The position numbers and the translations under genes were made by a program. The notes below the pieces were generated by a model that ran no database searches, was not told the origin of the DNA, and saw only the letters and a list, made by a program, of their open reading frames with translations. A stretch of DNA of 64,000 bases from Microbotryum silenes-acaulis (lineage: Eukaryota > Basidiomycota > Microbotryomycetes > Microbotryales > Microbotryaceae), in the NCBI GenBank assembly GCA_003665825.1, contig QPFY01000008.1:186001-250000 (forward strand). Direction: 5' to 3'. This document shows positions 48,401-59,624 of the stretch, piece by piece (position 1 is the stretch's first letter; every line of letters begins with the position of its first letter).

Positions 48401-50158
48401 AGCTCTGCAGCTTGAACCCGCGCAGCGACAAGTTGACATTCAGTGTCGTGTGGAAGATGACGCGCGAAGGCAAGGTGCTATCGACCTGGTTCGGCAAGAC
48501 TTTGATCAATTCGAGGGCCAAACTCGCTTACAGCGATGTCCAAGAGGTGCTCGAGGGTCGTGACCTCGTCCAGGGCAAGTTCGAGACCGAGCAAGAGCGT
48601 CTCGAGGCCATCGAGGACATCAAGCGCTTCAACACGATTGCGCGCAACCTCAAGAAGGAGCGTTTCGAGAATGGCGCGTTGCGGATCGACAACGTCAAGG
48701 TTTCGTTCAAGCTCGATGAGGATGGCCAGCCCGAGGATTGCGATCACTACGTGCGCAAGGAGGCGAACGAGTTGATCGAAGAGTTCATGTTGTTGGCCAA
48801 CATGTCCGTTGCGCATAAGATCGCCACTGGCCTCCTCGACCAAGCCCTTTTGAGACGCCACGAACCCCCTATTGATCGTCGTCTGGACGGCTTCATCGAA
48901 CGCATGGGTCGATTGGGTATCAAACTGGATGGCAGTGGACCTGGCGCTTTGATGAACTCGTTCAACCAAGTCACCGACGAGGCGTCTCGCACGACGCTGC
49001 AGCATCTCAGCAAGCGTTCGATGCAACAGGCCAAGTACTTTTGCACGGGCACGCTCGACATCTCCAAGTACTTCCACTACGCGCTCAACGTGCCCCTCTA
49101 CACGCACTTCACGTCTCCGATCCGAAGGTACGCCGACGTGATCGTGCATCGCCAATTGGAGGCGATCCTTGCGCACCAGGCGGCTCAAGACGCAGCGCAC
49201 GAGGCGCAGCAAGTGAGTGTCGGCGAACTCAAGTTCTCACTCGATGTCGAGGCCGTGAGCAAGATTGCGTCGATGTGTAACATCAAGAAAATGAACGCCA
49301 AGTTGGCGCAAGAGCAGTCGCAGCACTTGATGCTCTGTGTGCTCGTCCACGACCTTACGAAACGCTACGGTCCCGTCATTCGACCCGCGGTCGTGATCGG
49401 TGTCTTGGACCAGGCCTTTGACGTCCTCGTTGTCGAGTTTGGCATCGAGAAGAGGGTTCATGTTGTAAGTCTTGATGTCTGCTCTACCTCTTGACCCTGA
49501 CAGCACCTGACACGTCGCTCGTATCGTCACTGCAGGATCAAATGCCGACCGAGTCGACGCAATACGACGAGCATGACAACAGCCTGTCGATCTATTGGAA
49601 GAAGAACGTCGAGGTCTTGGGCTGGCTCGCCGAGAAGAACAACGACGAGCACCTGTTGCGCATCCGCGATCAGGCCGAGTTCCATGCGCGCGGCTTGGGC
49701 AACCATGCCGACAAAAAATCGAGGGCGGAGAGCGCATTGTTTGACGTGAGTACCTGCTCAACGTTATATTTTCGACCGCGATTGGAATACTGACCGCACC
49801 GCACCCTTGGACACCCTGTCGTTGCAGGACGACGAGGACGACGAGGAGTCGGCGGACGGCCAGAGGAAACAACCGCTCCGAATGACCGGTCAGAGGCTCA
49901 AGAGTCTCAATAGAATGCCACTTAAATTCGAGGGCTTGTCCGACCGTGACCAGCATTGTATCCAAACTGTTCGGGAACTGCAGACCGTGCCGGTCGTCAT
50001 TACGTGAGTGTTATGCGCACGCTGCTTTCGAAACGCTCGCTCCATTGCACGCATCAAATACTGACAAATCATCATGCCGCGTGCTTCACAGGTCCGACAT
50101 GACCAAAAGTCCTCCCGTCATCAAGGTCCATGCTATCAATCCTTCTTGCTCGATCTAG
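45430..50158 (+). CDS. SSD1: Ssd1, RNase II-family RNA-binding protein
   Basis: Five exons: 45430-48016, 48083-49464, 49536-49745, 49828-50003 and 50092-50158 (4,422 nt, 1,473 aa). The first 560 residues are Gln/Ser/Asn-rich and contain several NDR/LATS (Cbk1) consensus sites HxRxxS: HRRGQS (about 358), HGRRHS (about 408), HQRRQS (about 480) and HARVPS (about 525). Cold-shock domains start at RKTLFAPYLPQASIPPL with SDAYVATDTL, GSKDRNRALEGDLVAVELLDV and IIWFRPTDKRVPLI. The RNB domain has FTIDPETAKDLDDAL, VGVHIADVSHFV and LNVPLYTHFTSPIRRYADVIVH. Yeast Ssd1 represses translation of cell-wall mRNAs and is held inactive by Cbk1. All four RNB aspartates (D901, D907, D909, D910) remain here. Confidence 0.93.
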
Positions 50159-51793
50159 TATGCCTTCTTGCATCGCTTGGTTTCGTCACTACTCCCCCAT
50201 TTCGTGCCCGGCCGTGCTGCGAACGTGCATATGCTGGCCCGTCGGGCATCCGAGACCTCACAACTCGTTCGCGTTTGTCTTTTTCTGTCAATCTTTTTCC
50301 TGGTCATGCCTGCAATACATTAACGACCTTTCTATCTGTGCGAGCGCTTTTTTTCAAATGAATCAGATGCCTTGCGAATCGTAGAAGTTGAATCGCATGG
50401 TGGCGCTGGGAGAGCGCAGTGCCTTGAACGGGGTAGAAATCTCCGATAGCCTGAAAAAGCGTTTGAGAAGCCAAGTGTTCGATCTACTCATGGTCACTAG
50501 CCGAATTGATGCCGCAAGGGGAGGGAAGCTTCAGCCTCAGGAGCTCAGGACCGGGTCCGACGGAGCGCCCTGCGCTACCGGAGGCCTCCAGCACTTGCGC
50601 GTGCAGTGAAGCTGGTGTGCTGTAGGGCCCAGGCCGTTCTTCCCGATCTACGCGGTGTGTGAATTTAATCCCGACTACGGAGGATTCGGATTTTAATGAC
50701 TAGTATTCCCAGTGCCCCTGGGTCAGGCCGAGGATCGAGGTGGGTTGCGACGACGGATCCGAGGAGGTTTCCATTCAAGGATCCTGGCTGCGGCGATCAC
50801 TTCCCGGCACCAAGTTACTACCTCAGCCCACACACAGCTTCTTCCGATGAATATACACCTCGGGGGGCATCCACGAGGATTATGAGGACGGACGGCATAC
50901 TATCTCTTGCAGCGGATCACGGTGCGAATGTTTTGGTACTCCCCGTGACGCAAGAATCCAAGGTGCCCACAGGCGAAATTCCTGTAGTCTCAACATTTTC
51001 AATTCTCTCGGTGTGCCGTGCATGTGTGTTTCTGCTTGGTATCATGGGTTTCCTTTAACTTAGTTGAAGAAGGTATGCACTCGTACTGCATGGTAAGTGA
51101 TTCGATCACTCGAGACATGTCTCGACAATTCCCCGAAGGTGCTGGCTGGCCTTCATGATCGCGCTTATCGCCGCCTGCAGCCGCGCCTGCAGCCGCGCCT
51201 AACTCCTGATCAAGACAGGACCCGGCGTCACCTCGCCCCATGAGCACACCGCATTGACCGGCACCTCGAGCTAACCCACCGTTCTATTTTTGTCTGATCG
51301 ATCTCTACTTCTCCCTTGATAGCGTACTTAGATATCATGGGATTTGCGCCATGCCACAACAGCGATTTTCAACAAGACGAACCATGTCAGGTGCCGATGA
51401 TCTGAATCCTGGATGCATCTCGGCCCATAAAATCTCCCGATAAATAATTAAATATAATAGCAGTAGTGGCACTACTCGCTTGAGTGCTCGATTTATTTTA
51501 CTTGGCTAGCTTGCTGGCTGCTGCCGGAGGGGCGGATCAGTACCTACTTTCGCCTCGCATGCGCAAACCCGACTGGAGCCGTGCACCCGACCGGATTCTG
51601 GGCACTTTTTCTTCCTGCTCAGTGAAAAGCAATCATGATTCAGTTCGTTCCCTAATTTGTTGAGATTATCCTCCGTACTCTGCACGCCACAAAAGCTGAC
51701 ACCAAATCCGCCGGTGCATTTCTCATGATAAAAAGCACACGTCTCCTATCGCAGCCAGACGCTTGGTTTCGTGCACACTGAGGTTGTACAAAC
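50159..51793. other. Intergenic DNA at the start of the accessory region
   Basis: 1.6 kb with only short unsupported frames. An imperfect GCCTGCAGCCGC tandem occurs at about 51172-51200. Confidence 0.4.
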
Positions 51794-51823
51794 GTCCGCA
51801 CATGTGCGGACATGTGTCGCGGC
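51794..51823 (+). repeat. 30-bp inverted repeat, left copy
   Basis: Exact reverse complement of 54494-54523. It contains the perfect 18-bp palindrome GTCCGCACATGTGCGGAC followed by ATGTGTCGCGGC. With its partner it encloses the Zn2Cys6 regulator gene. Confidence 0.9.
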
Positions 51824-52535
51824 ACTGAGCTTCGATCGATTGTCCACATCACCTCGAGGTTGCACTTGGTGTACTAGCACCGGGCTAAGCGATGAAAGCT
51901 TTATCGTACGCTTTATCGTACTGTGGAGGATCCGATTGTGTTCCGGAAAAGGTAGGTCACAATATCCGTCAAGGCTTTGGACAGGGGGCACGTCTGAAAA
52001 GTGGGCTTTCTCCACACGGTCATGAAGGAGGCCTGGGGCCTGGGCTGCGCGAAGCGAAGACGAGGGAAAGGGCAGGGTGGTTTGCGCGCCAAAACAGCTC
52101 ATCCGGTTCGGCCGTACTTCACCTCGACCTCCGCGTCTTGAAAAAAAAAGCCCTCGAGCCTTCTTTGACAGAGGGCCCGCGCGCGGGCGTGCGGGGGAGT
52201 CCAAAGCGGTGCTGACGGTGTGCACATCGCAACAGGGGCTTCGCCGGCAAAAAGAGACCCTTCCGACGCCGAAATACACCGCCCACCTTTAATGGGTCGC
52301 GCAGAACCCCACATACTTTGCAAAAATATGCCACGAGAATCACCCTATTTTCTGGCTTATGTAATGTCCTTTTAGTCGCTTCATCGCGCCCGTCCATTTT
52401 CCGTGGTCGTCTTGTCTTTATGTCTCTTTCGCTTCTTTTTCCTCGAGTCGGAAGAGCATCGTCGACGCCCTTCAAAATTGGACTCGGATTCCTCCGGCAC
52501 AGCGCTTTGCCTCCACATCTTCGCTTCGGTATACC

Positions 52536-54529
52536 ATGCATCCTCAGCGCCCGACCATGAGTACTCATGCTTCGGCACACCCTTGCCCACAAAGCTGGAC
52601 CAAGACGATCATCAAGGGCAGGAACAAGGCTTGCAGCAGGTGAGTGCTAGAGCTCCAGTCTTTCGCTTCCGTACTCGATCGAGCCCGCTCACTAGGCCGG
52701 CGGCAGCGATGCGCTCTGCATGTGGGGCGGTGGGGTTCCGTGTGCACGCGAGGGCTGACTCGATTTTCGCCTTGGAAAATGTCGGGACTCGGGAATCGTC
52801 GGGCACCAGATGCCACATTCGTCGGGTTCGCTGTACGGGCACAGAGGGTGAACCCTGTTATGCGTGCCTACGAACAGGTAAGTGTCGGCCGAATCGGGCT
52901 CCAATGTCAACTCGGGCTCGATCGCTGACTCTCGGATCGGCTCTGTCCTCGATCCCTTCTGCTTCTCCGTTCGCATCTACGTAGCCAAAGCAAGGAACCA
53001 CGACCTCGGGCAAGTCTATTGCGGGTATCGCAGCGCCAGTTGCAGCGAAGAAATCTTCGACCACATCAATCGTAAGTCCCAGCCCACTCCCTATCACGAA
53101 CCTGGCTGGTGCGCGGAGGTTGGGCGGCGCCGCGAAGACGAAAGGGGGTCTGTGCAGGCGGCGCCAGCGTGCGACACCCCTCTCCAGAAGGCGGCGGCGT
53201 GCAAGCAGCTAGTCGCGGCGCGCGGGTTGGGGCGCTTACTAGCGCGGACCAGCGAACATCACCTACTGCCGGCGCTTGCACAGCTGTTCCTTAAAGTAAT
53301 CCCGCAGCTGACCAGTGTCCAAGCTCTCATTACCTAATTGGCGGTGCACTTCCGCTTCGCCCTCCTTTCCCGTTGTCTCACCTGTTCGCCGTCACTCACT
53401 TGGTTCGGTCGCGGGCCGAAACACCCGAATTCACCTCCCAATGAAAACCGGCCCCCACGCATCTTTGCTAGCTCGTCGGCATCGGTGTTCCTCAAGGAGG
53501 CACAGTTCGGCATCGTCGTCGGCTTCATCCTCGCCTACGGGCTCGGTGCCCCTGCACAACAGCAGCACGTTCGCCGCCAGCTCCCCCTACACCGACGCCC
53601 ATCACCATGCTGGCTGGGGCCCATCTGACGGCATGCCATCGATGAGCGATCTCAGCCACTACACACTGCCTTCGCATACCCTACCACCCGGGGTGCCCAG
53701 CATTGGCGGCGGAAGTCACGAACCCATGTACCGACATCGTGCGTTGCCCCCACCAACCTCGTTCGATTGCTACTCCCCCATGGCGTCTTCGTGCTCGGCA
53801 GAATTCCAAGCCCGACCGCATTCGCTTTCCAACACGAACCCACTTGCTTTGCTCAACTTCGGCTCGTCTTCGACTCTTGCTCGATCGGGCCACAGCATCG
53901 GCACAAGCCATTCGGGGCCAACTGCGGCGTGTCATTCGAACTGCCAGCATGGTCCAGCTTTGATGGACGGGCCCTCGAATAGCTCCTTCGCACATAACGG
54001 ACACTCCTCAAGTCCGTTTTTCCTTCCGCCGAACGACTCTTCGCGACCTTTGGGCAGCAGCCTCTTCAACGCCAATTCGTCCTTGCACCTTCCTACTCCC
54101 GGGTTTTTGCAGTCGTCAACACGCAGTACCAGCGGCCATCTTTCTTCTCCGACTTCGGCGACGATACCAAGCTCGACGCCGACGGGTCCCCCAAACCCCG
54201 GTCAGCCTTACTATTATCCCCCCGGATGGTCGATGGGACCTCAGTCACAGACTCCACCGTCCAATCAGATCTCCCTGCCTGCACGTGTTGCGACCCCCGG
54301 TGCTGTCAGCTCTGCGGGCAATTGCTCAGCGGCGAACGCTTCGGATGTCGAATGGTCGAACATGTTGGCCGCTACGACTCGAGCTGCGCAGTCGAATCCA
54401 GAGCGTTCAGAGGCTCAAGTACCGGATAGACCCCACTCGGAGCGACCTCAGACTCCTTTGTCTAGCCCTACCCAAGTGCACGCCGCAGGGGCGGCCGCGA
54501 CACATGTCCGCACATGTGCGGACACTTGA
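52536..54529 (+). CDS. Zn(II)2Cys6 transcription factor (exon structure partly uncertain)
   Basis: Exons 52536-52639 and 52810-52877 join to give KACSRCHIRRVRCTG...EPCYACLRT, the first five Cys of a fungal Zn2Cys6 DNA-binding domain. Exon 3 (52985 or 52991 to 53071) would place the sixth Cys in GQVYC, a longer last loop than usual. The link to the last exon is unclear; that exon is open from 53315 and surely coding from about 53480 to the stop at 54529. It is Ser/Pro/His-rich (SSTFAASSPYTDAHHH, GQPYYYPPGWSMG), typical of an activation region. The final residues, THVRTCADT, are encoded by the right inverted repeat, so the stop lies beyond or in the repeat. No middle fungal-TF domain is seen. 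It may be a decayed or captured regulator. Confidence 0.55.
54494..54523 (-). repeat. 30-bp inverted repeat, right copy
   Basis: Perfect inverse of 51794-51823. It overlaps the 3' end of the regulator gene and is followed by ACTTGAC, which recurs inverted at about 54681. Confidence 0.9.
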
Positions 54530-55003
54530 CTATAGGACAATACATGACGATATCGTATCTTTTCGATGTCGTAGGACAAATATATAAGTATTCCTAGGTT
54601 GAACCTGCAAGAAGAACATGATACGATATGTGCTGCAAGACTTATGATGATTTCAAATTCTCATGTGCGGACATGTGTCGGTCAAGTGTCCGCACATGGC
54701 GGTCTGCGGTCCGCACTTGGCCCAGCAAAGTGCGGACCCATCCGGCCGCACTCCGAGTCCGCCTGAGAATCTCGAGCAGTTCAAAGAAGAGACATACTTG
54801 CTACTCTGTTGACTTCATGTTGTATAGGGACTTTGCTAACTAGACTTTTAGAGTTGAAGTGGATCATGAAAATGTCTCTAAAGTTGTATCATTAGCAGGA
54901 GCGCCCACTACTACAAAGCTGGCCCAGAAGATCACAACGCTGCAAATTTTGAGACAGACCTATCACGCTTAGTGGTTTTTAGCATTGCTACATCAAAGGT
55001 TCT
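54530..55003. repeat. AT-rich DNA with further inverted copies of the CACATGTCCGCA motif
   Basis: 54662-54680 repeats 19 bases of the left inverted repeat. 54681-54697 is the reverse complement of 54514-54530. Two more related copies (GTCCGCACTT and AAGTGCGGAC) lie at about 54709-54737. The enclosed 130 bp are AT-rich. The arrangement looks like a small MITE or the subterminal repeats of a class II element. No transposase is seen. Confidence 0.55.
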
Positions 55004-55863
55004 CTAACTCACCGATTTGAAGCCCTCGAACAAGACGGAAGCGTCTTGCATCTTCCAGACCCCTTTTCCCTCATCAAAGGACCCGTCCAGAGGCATTGTC
55101 GACACTTTGGATGGAAGGTCGGCGAAAGCCTCGGAGTCGTAGTATAGGCCCCACAGCTCGTGCCATTGCTGGTCCAGCAGTGCATTGAACGAAGGTAGCA
55201 AGTCATATGATTCATGTTCTAGCTCGTAGAACAACATAGTCACCAATCCGTTGGTGGTCCTGTTGCCGGTTGGATAAGCGAGATGACCGCGCATTGCGTC
55301 GAAGTGGTAGCGAGCCGCCTCTTCCCCGTAGCCGACGATTGCATCCGTAGCGAAATGCTCACCGCTGAGAATGTGGCGCACCTCTGAACGAAGAGACCAG
55401 ACGAGCTCCATCTGGTCCGAGACAGCCAAGCGAAGCTCACGCGGGGGTTGCTCGTGACGAGGATACTGGTTGTTGATGTTGAATACAAGCACACGAGGAA
55501 GCGAGGTGATCGAAACGATCTGCGTGTAAGAGCGTCCGATGCAATCGCTCTTGTGATAACGACGCTCAGTATTTTGTTTCTCTACGTCCGCCATTGCTGG
55601 TTGCCCAACAAGTGAGCCAAATACCTCCGACAGAGTTGGCTCGCTAAGGTTTAGGCTCGGTAGTAGGACGGGCCAGTCGACGATGAAGTGTCGTCTTGGC
55701 AAGATCTCAATTTGTACGCACTGACAAGCCGGGCAATAACCGGCTCGCTGAAAGTGGGTTTCGATCTGAACTCGGGCCGATGAGGTTGGCAAGTGATCCC
55801 GCGGTATTGGTATTGGTATGTGGTCGACCGTAAAGGTGTAAGGCGACACGAGCCAGCTCTGCG
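55004..55863 (-). pseudogene. Ubiquitin-hydrolase-like exon (partial gene)
   Basis: An open stretch of about 285 codons begins after a GTCCGCAG acceptor (55863) and runs into a GTGAGT donor after EGFKS, so it looks like one internal exon. It contains CPACQCVQIEI (a CxxC pair), LPRVLVFNINNQ, and near the end EHFATDAIVGYG...YHFDAMRGHL and LVTMLFYELE. These resemble the C-terminal half of C19 (USP/UCH) peptidases, with the His of the GxHF-type motif. No convincing flanking exons are visible, and the Cys-box half is missing. It is divergent to the Helitron beside it. The family assignment is from motif resemblance only. Confidence 0.45.
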
Positions 55864-56539
55864 GACGACAAGAGCGATCAGCCCAATGTGGATTACTCTC
55901 TACTAGTAAAAAAAAAGTGTGAGTTAAGGAATGTACCTAAAATCGCTATTTTTGAGTCGGTTGCGGCCCGGAGGGCCGCCTGTGGTGGATGTACCAGCAT
56001 ACTGTTGTGTCTGCCGCACCTGCCTGTGGTGTCCATGTTCCGATCAGAACTCATGTACAAGCGCTGTGGTGACTTTTGTATTTTCCGCGCCGTTCCAACG
56101 AAGCTACAGCGCTCCCAGTATTTTCCTTTTTTTTTTCGCTGACATAAAACAATGCTTACACTTATATTGCATTTAATGGACGGCTAGCGCGTGGCTTTGC
56201 ATGACATTGCTTCTACAGCACAGCTCCGCTTGGCGGCTGCCGCGCGGGGCGAGGGCTAACATCTGTCACGTGATGCGGCGCGCCCGCCGTGTCATTGCCC
56301 GTCCGGCAGTCGACCATGGGCCTGCTCGAGCGCCCGCTGCTGGGCGCCGCACAGCTCGGCATTGCGACACGTATACGAGCGCGCCGTGCAGCTGTGCAGA
56401 ACGGACAGCGTGGTCAGCGCGATGGCCAACTCGACGCTGGGCTCGCCCCACCACCACCTCCTCCGCAAAGGCGGGTGCGCCGGGCTCGAATCGCGCTCAA
56501 ACCCCTCAAGCCCCACGTTCCCATCCGCGACTACCTCGG
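55864..56539. other. DNA between the UCH-like exon and the Helitron
   Basis: No clear gene. The stretch 56290-56530 has open frames that may be the degraded start of the Helitron protein, but none can be chosen. Confidence 0.35.
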
Positions 56540-57586
56540 CCCCAGATGGCCGTGTGTGTCCACTGCAAGGCTCGACACTGGGAGTGCAAAGGACGAACCG
56601 GACACTTGAGCACGTGCTGCTCGCAGGGGAAGGTGCAGCTACCTCCTCTCTCCGGCCCAATCCCGAGTATCGACAGCTACTTGAAGGCTCGGATAGCGGT
56701 CAGTTGCTCCGTCCAACAACATCTGTCTGCAGTATGGCCCACATGCTGAACTGTGCGATGCATCTACACAGACGCTAAAGCATTCCGCGAGAATGCCCGG
56801 TCTTACAACAACGCACTATCCTTTACTTCGCTCGCTGCCCACTGGGACCAAACCCAAGTGAGCACTCTAGGACCTCCCGTGTTTCGCGTGTTCGGCCGCC
56901 TCTATCATCGACTCGGTGCCCTGATCCCTGCCGTGAATCAACGCCCAGCCTTTGCCCAGACATGGCTGATCGACCCGGCCGAGGCCACCGAGACACGACT
57001 TCAAGGACCCGACAGCGCAGAGACTCGCATTCAAAGATCAACGCTGACCAAGCTCGAGTCCATGTTGCGCACCGGCAATCGCTTTGTGAGGGAGTTCGCA
57101 TCGGCCAAAGCCCGCGCGGGTTGGGATACGGCCAAAGAGTGGGTCCTACCAGGCCGAGACCGACGCACCCACAACCTTCCTACGTCAAGCACGGAAATGG
57201 CGATGCTTATCTGCGAGTCCGACACCAACACGGGAGATCGTGGACGTCAAGACCTTATTCTCCAGGTGCACGGTGATCGATGTTGCGATGGTCGGCCCAA
57301 GTACCAAGTCATCAGCTCGCTCCATCCGTCTGCGTTGCCTCTCCAGTAGCCACTACTATTTCCTGCAGGGGAAGATGGCTTCCACCCCAACATTCCTCTT
57401 TGCGGGTTTTGCTAAGCTGGGCTGCCAATCGCCAGAAACCGAGAGCAGATCGGCAATGGTGTCCAATTGTGCGAGGCACTTGCCGGTCTCGGTTTGGATG
57501 ACGAAGACGAACAGGAGGACGAAGACCGCGACGATGAGGATGAAGACGGCGAGGAAGGGGACGAAGAGAATGGTGATGGTAAAGGT
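56540..57586 (+). pseudogene. Helitron protein, N-terminal region
   Basis: The Cys block CVHCKARHWECKGRTG...CCSQGKVQLPPL matches the usual start of Helitron proteins. After a presumed intron (about 56703-56762) the frame resumes as FRENARSYNNALSFTSLAAH, VFRVFGRLYHRLGALIP, RPAFAQTWLIDPAEA and SLHPSALPLQ. It meets an in-frame TAG at 57347-57349 where the family has Tyr. The same frame continues as PLLFPAGEDGFHPNIP and a run of Asp/Glu. A GTAAGC donor follows the acidic run. Confidence 0.75.
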
Positions 57587-57650
57587 AAGCGTCTTGGGTT
57601 CTTTCTCACCTGTTCCATTCTGTTGAGACGCGAGCACAGGCTGACATAAA

Positions 57651-59624
57651 TTGTTCGAAATTCTAGGACGAAGATCAAGCAAGAGGGGTCGAGGTGGATC
57701 AACCCGAGTTTCGCGTTCCCAATTCTTTGCATATTCCTTGCACGAACGCGACGACTACTTCTCGATTCCGCATGCCACCCAGCGTCTCTTCCTCGAGTTC
57801 GTGATCGACGGATACTCCCAAGTCGAGACCGATCGACTCAACTACATCCGGTTGCATCAAGAAAGTCTCCGCCTCACCACGGCCCAAGGCATCACCGACG
57901 CTGTTGCCAACGGCCTGACCCCGGATCAAATTGGACGTTCGGTGATTTTGGGCTCGACGTTCAAGAATAGCCCGCGCGAGATCACGCAGCGTTACCAAGA
58001 TGCGATGGCTTGCGTCGTCAAATATGGAAAGCCTTCGCTGTTCATCACGGTGACGTGCAACCCCGAATGGCCGGAAATCAAGGCTGCACTGGCGCCGAAC
58101 GACAAAGCATGCAACCGTCCGGATCTCATTGCACGAGTGTTTGAAGCCAACCTGAACCGACTCTGCGACGACGTTTTTGGCAACAAGCAACGTGCAGGCT
58201 GTTTCGGCGTCGTTCTGACGCATACACATGTGATTGAGTATCAGAAGCGGGGCCTGCCACATGCCCATGTCCTCATCACCCTCGCGCCGGACGATCATCC
58301 TTTGTCGACGGAAGCGATCGACAAGATGATTTCAGCCGAGATACCCGATCCTTCGCGCTATCCTGATCTCCACGAGACCGTCACAAAGCACATGCTGCAT
58401 GGCAAGTGTGGCGGAAACTCGACTCAGCCCTGCATGGAGAAGGACAAGTACGGTAACCCGAGGTGCAAGCGCCATTTTCCTCGCGAACAGAACCCCCACA
58501 CCCGCATGCACCCTGAGGGCTACCCGTTGTATCGCCGACGCTTTCGCCACGCCGTTGTCAAGGGGGGTGTCATCTACAACGATGGTGACTGCGTGCCGTA
58601 CTCGCCTTATCTCTCCGCCAAGTACAACGCGCATATCAATGTGGAGGCTGTGACAACGATCGGCGCGATCAAGTACCTCTTCAAGTATGTGTACAAAGGT
58701 CCGGATCGAGCTGTGGCGCGTGTTGAGCATGCAGCGAACTATGAAGGGGCCCGCGAGGAGGAACCGGTTCGAGATGAGATCAACGAGTTCGTCGAAGGTC
58801 GCTACATCAGTACTCCAGAAGCGGTCCACCGCCTATTCGGATTCTCGGTCGGTAGAGTGTGGCCGCCCGTCAATCGACTACCGGTCCATCTGGAGAATCA
58901 ACAATCTGTGCAGATCAATCCAAATGAACCGCTGCCCCTCGACACTCCGCCCACTCGCTCCAAACTGACCGGCTTCTTCGACCTGTGCGCCGCAGCTCCC
59001 GACGGTGAGCTCACTACCACGTTGCTCTACACGAATGTGCCGCGCTACTACTCCTGGAACAAGGAGAAGTTGCGCTGGAAACGTCGAGTCCATGATCGCA
59101 ATGTCATTGGACGAATCTACACCGTCCCACTGCGTAGTGGGGAGCGCTTTTACCTCAGACTGCTCCTCGAGGTCGTCATGGGCCCGACATCGTTTGCGGA
59201 CCTGCTCATGTTCGAAGACGTCGTGTATCCTTCCTATCGCGCCGCTTGCGCCGCTCGCGGACTTCTCGCCGACGATGGCGAGCATCACATCTGTCTCAGG
59301 GAAGCTGCACAGATTGAAACCGGTGATCAACTACGCCGATTATTCGTGTTCATGCTCATCCATGCGACGGTTGCCAACCCGCCAGCTTTGCTGGATCGTC
59401 ACTTTGCTTCTCTTAGCGACGATGCCCGTTATCACATCGAACGTTATGAAGACGTGCCCGTCAACGATCAAACCATCCGCCTATGGACCCTTAACAAGAT
59501 TCGTCTCCTCCTTGCGGCGAACGATCGAACTTTGGCCTTCTTTGATCTTCCCGAGCTGACCGAGGACGAAGTGCGGCTGTTTGATCGTCTCGATGAACGG
59601 CTTCCCCGTTTTGATCGCCAGTAA
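57651..59624 (+). CDS. Helitron Rep (HUH) domain, open half of RepHel
   Basis: 657 codons without interruption; the true exon probably starts after the TTCTAG acceptor at about 57666. RVSRSQFFAYSLHERDDYF opens the Helitron_like_N domain. Rep motif 1 is LFITVTCNPEWPEI. The HUH metal motif is YQKRGLPHAHVLI. The two-tyrosine motif is IKYLFKYVYKG (about 58670), with both Tyr present. The domain nicks and joins single strands during rolling-circle transposition. The frame ends at TAA 59622-59624 just before the helicase, which continues in another frame. Confidence 0.85.
   Translation: MFEILGRRSSKRGRGGSTRVSRSQFFAYSLHERDDYFSIPHATQRLFLEFVIDGYSQVETDRLNYIRLHQESLRLTTAQGITDAVANGLTPDQIGRSVILGSTFKNSPREITQRYQDAMACVVKYGKPSLFITVTCNPEWPEIKAALAPNDKACNRPDLIARVFEANLNRLCDDVFGNKQRAGCFGVVLTHTHVIEYQKRGLPHAHVLITLAPDDHPLSTEAIDKMISAEIPDPSRYPDLHETVTKHMLHGKCGGNSTQPCMEKDKYGNPRCKRHFPREQNPHTRMHPEGYPLYRRRFRHAVVKGGVIYNDGDCVPYSPYLSAKYNAHINVEAVTTIGAIKYLFKYVYKGPDRAVARVEHAANYEGAREEEPVRDEINEFVEGRYISTPEAVHRLFGFSVGRVWPPVNRLPVHLENQQSVQINPNEPLPLDTPPTRSKLTGFFDLCAAAPDGELTTTLLYTNVPRYYSWNKEKLRWKRRVHDRNVIGRIYTVPLRSGERFYLRLLLEVVMGPTSFADLLMFEDVVYPSYRAACAARGLLADDGEHHICLREAAQIETGDQLRRLFVFMLIHATVANPPALLDRHFASLSDDARYHIERYEDVPVNDQTIRLWTLNKIRLLLAANDRTLAFFDLPELTEDEVRLFDRLDERLPRFDRQ

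Noticed and set aside
51172..51200. Possible CRISPR-like short tandem repeat
   Set aside because: It has only about two imperfect units of 12 bp in a eukaryotic genome, with no spacers.
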